Assembly: GCA_021018995.1 (NCBI GenBank)
Contig: CM037590.1
Span: 43,464,287-43,528,286 of the forward strand
Length of the DNA stretch: 64,000 nucleotides
Source of the DNA: Chloranthus sessilifolius
Taxonomy: Eukaryota > Streptophyta > Magnoliopsida > Chloranthales > Chloranthaceae
Direction of reading: 5' to 3'
In this document: positions 58,244 through 64,000 of the stretch, one piece after another
Numbering within the stretch: position 1 is the first letter of the stretch
Layout of the letters: every line of letters begins with the position of its first letter
Made by a program: the position numbers and the translations under genes
The notes under the pieces: generated by a model
Told to the model about the DNA's origin: nothing
Seen by the model: only the letters and a program-made list of their open reading frames with translations
Database searches by the model: none

Positions 58244-58327
58244 CTCTATGTCCAACAAAATTCGATTAAATGTGACCATGTTTGATAATACAATCTCGTT
58301 TGCCCTGGGATTTCCACTTTGCAAAAC
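58244..58327 (-). pseudogene. ATS1: Plastidial glycerol-3-phosphate acyltransferase exon (second of three)
   Basis: The 84-bp exon (28 codons, phase 0 at both ends) has acceptor CTTGTCAG and donor GAG|GTTTG. It reads VLQSGNPRANEIVLSNM then VTFNRILLDIE, the helical segment before the acyltransferase core. It appears one codon shorter than the Arabidopsis protein as I remember it. A 129-bp intron separates it from the next exon. Confidence 0.85.
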
Positions 58328-60307
58328 CTGACAAGTTACAAAAGATACGACATTATGTATTGAAAGGATAGAGATGCCTCAAAGAAATATATAAAAAACT
58401 GATACACTAGATCAAATGGTGAAGCACCCCAGTAAACATAAATCCTTTTTCCAATTGCAGTATACAAGTTTACAATTCTAAATTGAAAAATTCACAATAG
58501 TTTATTATTTCTCCAATTATTTGCAGAGCTCAACTAACTTAAATGCCATGGCATAAGTGATTTTTGTGAAAACAGATAATTTGACATGATTCATGTATCA
58601 TTAGAGCACTAAACACATAAAGCCATGGCAATTTTTTTGAAAGTTTAATCTGATTCTAATAAAGAGAAAAGACGATCCCTTTAAATCTCAAGCGAAAGCA
58701 TAAAATTGCAGCGATAGTATTAAACAGTTACTTAAAAGATGAAGATATGTCACTCAAAAAGTAGTTCGCCTATTATCAACACTTGAAATAGGAAATTTAA
58801 TGCAACTTTCAAGTTTGTTCTTGTACCCCTAAACTCTTCAAAACATAATTTCTCTCTAGCCTTTAACACATCAAACAAGTGGAAGTTTTATTGGATCCAT
58901 TCTTAATATTTTACAGCAATATCAAAGATCTCATTCTTTGAATTTAGGCTTTTTAGGACAAAGTCTCAAAAAGTTGTTAGTAAAACTCAAGTAGAGTCTC
59001 AGATGAAGAACATATCACAGCCATATCCTTAACATCTTAAAAAATGTGTAAAGGTGTGATTTAAACCCCTAACCTCAAACTATGTGCTTTAGAGCATTAC
59101 CACTTGCACAAAAGCCCAGTCCCTTAAAGAACCCTATGTTTTCGATCTTTCGTAGATCAATGACAACGAAATTGGATCAAATAACTATCCTGAAATTTAT
59201 TCTAAAAAAATTTCAATTGTATCATTGAGTAATAAATATCCTTAAAAACCAAAGACTCGAAAACCCCTACTTGTACTGTTTTTTGTCTGTTTTATTTATT
59301 AAGTGTTGCTTGCTAGTTGTTAGTTCTTACTATACTCTTTCAACCTACAATTTTGCATGGCGGATGATACTTAAGAATATATAATAATATATTTAACATT
59401 ATTTATTATTTTTTTCATATTTATTGTTTATTATTGATACCTATTGTCTACTATAAATAAAAAACTGCAGCATTACTAGGCTTCACTGCCTAGGTACCAC
59501 CTAAGCCCTGCCTATGCCCAACTTAGCTGCTAGGGGATCTGCCACTTGGGACCTGCCCTAGTGCCTTTGACAATCTTGGTCCCACTCCATATAGAACTCC
59601 TAAAAAACACTTAACATCTGTAAAATAAAGACTCCTACCAAATAGGTGAACACCAAACTAATATTAACCACAACTAATCAACTTAACAACCAAAAAATTC
59701 CAACAAAATAGGTGATGGTAAAGAACATAATACAGGCAAGAATTTGTCAAGCACCCCCTATGTTCATGGGGAATCATGTGCCTTATAAAGTCATGGTTTC
59801 ATGCAATCATTTAAAGTTGAGCATGTGCCTTCTTTTAGCCCTGTTGAGCCTTTTAATTGACACCCATTATATAGGTTTGCTGGTCCATGAGTCTCTGGTC
59901 TGTTATCCCTTTTCATCTTTCCCCCTCGTCTTGCTTCTCTCTTTCTCTTCCTTGGACTTTTAATGGGGACTAGTGAAGCATAGGCTTTGATTTCTAGTTT
60001 GCATCACAATCTCTTAAGGACACCTTCAGCTACTGGAACCTCCAATTCACTCTGTTCTTTATTGAATAAACTTGGTCATTCACCCAAGAAAAACATAAAT
60101 AGAAGAAAGAGGAAAAATGATGAAGCAATCATTACCATAGAACTTGCCAACTTCAAATTTAGCACAAATAAACACGATAACTCCTCAAGAGTCCATATCA
60201 GGTATCCAAATTGCATTTGTCAATATAAGCAAAAAAATATGAAGTCCTAATGCCACATAGGCAAGGGAAATATAAATTTATCTTTGTTTCTTAAGCTAGG
60301 TACTTAC
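58328..60307 (-). other. Intron-like interval between ATS1 exons
   Basis: About 2 kb with a normal donor (GCG|GTAAGT) and acceptor. 59470-59590 holds a 'cctaggtaccacctaagcc' repeat scrap typical of plant foldback elements. No further exon is recognised. Confidence 0.55.
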
Positions 60308-60372
60308 CGCATTCCGATAATTCTGAAACAATTCCTCCAATACGGCAGTAATATTTGAAGGCAGCCTTCCAG
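60308..60372 (-). pseudogene. ATS1: Plastidial glycerol-3-phosphate acyltransferase exon (first of three)
   Basis: The 65-bp exon reads (A)GRLPSNITAVLEELFQNYR then NA, matching the four-helix region of plant plastidial GPATs. The donor is GCG|GTAAGT and the acceptor ends AAG. The N-terminal exons (transit peptide and preceding helices) are not found upstream; within 16 bp the DNA becomes a foldback repeat, and then an ICME exon. Confidence 0.85.
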
Positions 60373-60387
60373 CTTATGTTTCTTTTC

Positions 60388-60586
60388 AGGCCTCAACCGG
60401 ACACGATCCGACCCAAAAAAGTAAAAAGCTCGGGCCGGGTTAGGTCAGGTTGTGCTAAAATATAAGATAGGGAATCCAGTTGGATCGGATCGAGTTTGGT
60501 TCTATAATCTAGGAAACTCAACCTGCGGTGAGTCAGGTCACTCGATCCATCAAGTCAATCCCGACACATTTGCAGCCCTAATAACA
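60388..60586. repeat. G/C-rich foldback repeat
   Basis: The ends 'aggcctcaaccggacac' and the complement of 'cccgacacatttgcagccct' are imperfect inverted repeats. The interior has 'cgggccgggtt' and 'gatcggatcgag' words. It sits directly upstream of the first ATS1 exon, at the presumed join with ICME sequence. Confidence 0.5.
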
Positions 60587-60714
60587 AGCCCACCTGATTG
60601 AGTTTTAAACCTTGGTGTGAGTTATATGTTATTATACAAGTATATCAAAACAAGTGCAAAGTATGATAGACTACAAATCTACGATATGATCACTCCGGAA
60701 TTAAGAGAAAACAC

Positions 60715-60789
60715 CTGTAGTCTATGCATGCCATGATGATGTCTCTTTCAGCTAACTGTTGCCCTAGAAGAGCTCCCCATGCTTTGTAC
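60715..60789 (-). pseudogene. ICME: Isoprenylcysteine methylesterase exon (GYKAWG...CIDYR)
   Basis: The 75-bp exon has acceptor TCAAAG and donor AG|GTGT. It encodes (G)[18 protein letters not shown] then MACIDYR, part of the alpha/beta-hydrolase fold of isoprenylcysteine alpha-carbonyl methylesterase, an endomembrane enzyme that demethylates prenylated proteins. The catalytic serine exon and C-terminal exons are absent. The exon that should precede it (the oxyanion GGAW segment) was not found in the 1 kb upstream. Confidence 0.85.
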
Positions 60790-60969
60790 CTTTGACAGCA
60801 AACTCACAAGAATAAATGAGCAAATAAGTAATAAATAAATTTATATTGAATTCATCCGATCATGTCATTCACTAGTCTGAGATCAAAATCTTTCGCTGAA
60901 AATTTCATAACCACAATAAAGGATATCAAGCTTAAAAGCTCACCCAATAATCAAAGTTTAAAAAAAAAA

Positions 60970-61745
60970 GAAAAAAGGTTTCGTATCAGTCAGTATCGGC
61001 CGATACCGACACAATATCGGTCGATACTGATACCAATACTTGTATCATAGTGGTATCGGTTCTTGACGAAACCGACATGTATCGGTATCTGCCGAGTTTT
61101 AATACCATCCTCGAAATCATGAAAATTCTGCTGGCCAAGTTCAATTCATCCAAGGGATAATGGTTCCTGAGTCCCTGGCCGACATTAAAACACCAAAATG
61201 ATGTTCAAATGATCTTACACCATTAAAATGTGGTATACTATTGTGTCATGTGGCAGTGGCGCACATCTATGAACAATCTATATAGTTCAAGTGGCAATCC
61301 ATCATCGAAACATGTCTCGGCTAAAAATCGGCATACCGATACCACCCTAATACCAATATCGGGGGAGTTGTATCAGTATCGGCCGATACAGGCATGTATT
61401 GGTCGAGATGTATCGGGAGCTCCATGGACCAATACCCGATACCGATACCAATCCCGAGTTAGATAGCTTACGACTAACCCTACAGTCACAAAAGAACTAA
61501 TACTACAACATATATGAAGTTCACGTAGGTAAGTGCCTTAAAACGCACTCGATAGATAAAAATCCTGGACGATACCAAGACGTATCGGGTGGTCCATTAC
61601 ATGATCAGAGCCACCTGAGAGAAATGTATCGTCTCTAGTATCGCCCAATACATTTACTTTGCATATTGTATAGCTGATACTCGAGACGTTGTGTCTCGGT
61701 AATGGCACAGATCGATGCCGAGACTGATACCGAGATTTTCATCTT
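60970..61745. repeat. TATCGGCCGATA-type inverted repeats
   Basis: Dozens of tatcgg / ccgata words in both orientations (for example GTATCGGCCGATAC near 60988 and again near 61378) form a long, much-diverged foldback, with a tail of similar words at 61560-61740. It lies between the two ICME exons, where a middle exon is expected. Confidence 0.7.
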
Positions 61746-61827
61746 AAATCTCAGTCATGGAGGACTAATTTGTTAAATATTAAGGCATCAAACATGTTTG
61801 GAATAAGAGACCTTGACAAATACGCAC

Positions 61828-61904
61828 CCTGAAGAAAGCCTGGCATAAGTAACATGGCATAACAACCAAGTGCAAGAAACTTTGTGATCCAGTTATAGGC
61901 TACC
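61828..61904 (-). pseudogene. ICME: Isoprenylcysteine methylesterase exon (membrane segment)
   Basis: The 77-bp exon has acceptor CATTCAG and donor G|GTGCGT. It reads VAYNWITKFLALGCYAMLLM then PGFLQ, a hydrophobic segment that matches the N-terminal membrane region of ICME and ICME-like proteins. The phases (2 in, 1 out) agree with the family. The N-terminal exons were not found between here and the gap. Confidence 0.85.
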
Positions 61905-62799
61905 CTGAATGAAAATAAATGATCAGAAAGCATTATCAAATACAAATTACAATTACCGATTCAAAAATTAGAGTGATAATATATCAGCAACAATGTAGAA
62001 GAGAAATTTCACATGTTAAAATCAAGAAATCTAACTTATCTAAAATATCATCCTCGATTTTGAGGAAAAAACTCCACAGAATTAAAAAAAAAAAACTTTA
62101 GCAAATACACCACCTAATACCATCAAAGTGTGCGTAGGTTTCAATAAAGTAAATGAGTTGTTTTTTAGGAAAAACTGTATAAAGTTTAGTAAGTTATAAA
62201 TGAAACAGCCTAGGTTCTTGAAAACAATTTATATAATATCGCATATAGGAAATTAAGACTTTTCAGAGTCATCATTGTAAGTTTCAACAAGTAGGTTCCC
62301 CAATTAGCTTCCTAAGATTTCCAATTCGGTTTTATTTTACTACATATATTTTTAATTGTTTATTTTTTAGGTGTGTTTGCGAATTGAAATCTTAAAAAAA
62401 TTCAGGAAAGAGATACTACGTGAACTTATCGCGGAGCCAGCCACGGCAACCATGATTGCCTTCAGAATGAATTTTAGAAGCAATCTTTTGCACCTTATTC
62501 TTCCGAGGAAGACATAATTGCAATTGACAAGAGGAAGGAAAACCATCTCAATCAGCATTAAAATAAGTAATTACCAATGAACTGAAGATGGAACTTGAGA
62601 ACATAAGATGGCAAAATCAAATCGGAGGTAGTAAGTGCGATTACGAGCTAGTGTCAGTAATCACGTGGGAGAACGGCCATGACCAAATATAAATAGCACA
62701 CAACATGAATGGGAGTAATGGGCATAGAAAATTACACTATTAGGCAAGCTATTGATAGCTCAGATTCGGAAGATCACCAGCTTGAAAGGTGATATTAAA
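61905..62799. other. Non-coding; possible further captured DNA
   Basis: Mostly AT-rich. A minus-strand stretch near 62430-62530 (KIASKIHSEGNHGCRGWLRD) stays open and is GC-richer, but I cannot assign it. Confidence 0.35.
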
Positions 62800-62937
62800 C
62801 CTCAAGGGGTTTGGTGTGATGGCCAGGTACCTGCCTTAGGAAGCGGGAGACCTGAGTTCGAATCCACCCTTGAGGCCACCCTAGGGATTTGGAAAAATTC
62901 GGCACACCTTAAATAGAGATTTTAGTGTTTTTTTTTC
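62800..62937 (+). mobile_element. tRNA-derived SINE
   Basis: CCTCAAGGG (from 62800) pairs with CCCTTGAGG (62867-62875) like an acceptor stem. An A-box-like TGGCCAGGTACC and a B box GAGTTCGAATCC (62854-62865) lie between. A short body ('gatttggaaaaattcggcac') and a T9 run follow. Confidence 0.65.
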
Positions 62938-63447
62938 AAAAAAATCTTAGAATTTTGTGACTATGGATCAAATCATCATCCACACATTAAGAGGAGACAA
63001 ATGTTTTGCAAAGTGCAAATAAACGATTAATGCTCAGCAAGAACCCCCACACTAGATCAAAGACAACAATGCAAAATTCCACCAATGAGCCGACAACCAG
63101 AGCTAAAACTAGAAGAGGTTTACTAAAGCACTTACATTGAAGTTACGCTAAACGAAACCAGGACTAGAAGGACACCACACCACTGCCTTCCCAGTGGGCA
63201 GCAGTCAACTGTGGATCAGAACATGGATCAAAACATAGTCACAAAATCAGATATGGCAATAATTAGGCATGGGGCCAATTCAATAAGATAAAAAATAAAA
63301 ATATAAAAATGCATTATAATATATTCCAAGTTAGAAATAATGCTTTTAATAAAATTTTAAAACAAAAACTATAAGGTGTTTGATACACCTCTAATTACAT
63401 AATCCATGTAACCATAGAAATTTATATGCATGATATGTCTCAATTAA
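62938..63447. other. Non-coding; nothing recognised
   Basis: AT-rich, with no open frame, splice-bounded exon or repeat that I can support. Confidence 0.45.
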
Positions 63448-63594
63448 ATTTGGAAAAATTCGGCACACCTTAAATAGAGATTTTAGTGTTTTTTNNNNNN
63501 NNNNNNNNNNNNNNNNNNNNNNNNNNNNNNNNNNNNNNNNNNNNNNNNNNNNNNNNNNNNNNNNNNNNNNNNNNNNNNNNNNNNNNNNNNNNNN
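63448..63594. other. 47-bp exact duplicate of the SINE tail, then a 100-N assembly gap
   Basis: 63448-63494 is identical to 62887-62933 and runs straight into 100 Ns (63495-63594), the conventional placeholder for a gap of unknown size. It is either a second SINE copy broken by the gap or an assembly join error. Confidence 0.85.
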
Positions 63595-63688
63595 AGCAAT
63601 CTTGGATGTAGTAGGGCTGGATAAGATTGAGGGCTTGAGCCTATTGAAGGGCCTTCGACAAAAAAACAGACTCCGCAATAAACTCCCA

Positions 63689-64000
63689 TTACCGGTTGAT
63701 GTTCTCGAAAATACGCTTGTTCCGCTCTTTCCACAGCACCCAGAATAAAGCAAAAGGAGTTAGATTCCATATGGCCTTACCCCTCTTACCTTTAGAATGC
63801 CACTGCCAACTTCTGAAGAGTTCGGCACAAGATTTCGGCATGACCCAGACAATGTGAGTCCATTGGAAAATGTGGCTCCACACAACAACTGAAAACTTGT
63901 AATGCAGAAACAAATGGTGAGGATTTTCCTCCTCTTTGCATAGCGAGCATCTATTCACCAAGTAGAAGCCTCTAGCTTTCAGGTTGTTAATAGAAGGGAT
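63689..64000 (-). pseudogene. L1-type LINE 3' part (zf-RVT domain), continues beyond the window
   Basis: On the minus strand from the window edge it reads INNLKARGFYLVNRCSLCKE, ENPHHLFLHYKFSVVVWSHI, then LTPFALFWVLWKERNKRIFE. This is the zinc-binding domain and the conserved W-KERN-RIF end of plant L1-type LINEs. The second Cys of the HLFLHC motif is Tyr here. The frame is open over this stretch and its upstream part lies outside. Confidence 0.8.

Noticed and set aside
57744-61904. Three genuine neighbouring host genes
   Set aside because: Each is only one to three exons with the rest missing, and exons of different genes follow one another within single intron-sized gaps.

Overview
The window looks like intergenic nuclear DNA from a flowering plant, probably a eudicot, in a draft assembly (one 100-N gap at 63495-63594). 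The evidence is plant-type LTR retrotransposons (Athila-like, Tat-like, copia), L1-type LINE remnants, CACTA- and Harbinger-like MITEs, tRNA-derived SINE heads, an F-box-associated domain, and spliced exons of three plant genes. Almost all of it is nested transposable-element debris. I see no complete, certainly functional host gene.

Layout. 1-2139: part of a long LTR-type repeat. 2530-3330: F-box-associated domain fragment. 3600-5380: MITEs, one nested in another. 6726-8978 and 11315-13520: two related solo LTRs, minus strand. 9010-9545: LINE tail. 11007-11153: CACTA MITE. 15170-18720: minus-strand copia fossil, interrupted by a small plus-strand non-autonomous LTR element (15706-17629) that seems to be its own deletion derivative. 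19728-21073: Athila-type solo LTR. 21344-23400: LINE. 24460-26350: cluster of foldback elements with a SINE. 27369-41715: Athila-type element with both LTRs. 41716-53862: minus-strand Tat-type element keeping only its 5' LTR. 53863-54393: broken Athila-type LTR. 54549-56339: minus-strand solo LTR of a related family. 56975 onward: terminus of a CACTA transposon, followed by exons of a PP2C, plastidial glycerol-3-phosphate acyltransferase (ATS1) and isoprenylcysteine methylesterase (ICME), all on the minus strand. The window ends in another LINE.

Two observations stand out. First, 57744-61904 is a chimera. Exons of three unrelated host genes keep their splice sites and reading phases, lie on one strand, are joined through introns and sit beside a CACTA end. 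This is what a gene-capturing transposon would leave. Second, at least five LTR families here each carry their own short palindrome in arrays in the U3 region, usually upstream of a TATA box. In the Athila-type element the palindrome TCAATCGATTGA occurs about 43 times, mostly as pairs with a spacer of exactly 10 nt although the spacer sequence varies. I know of no description of this pattern.

Coordinates of transposon parts are approximate unless terminal repeats or target duplications fix them. All similarity calls were made by eye.
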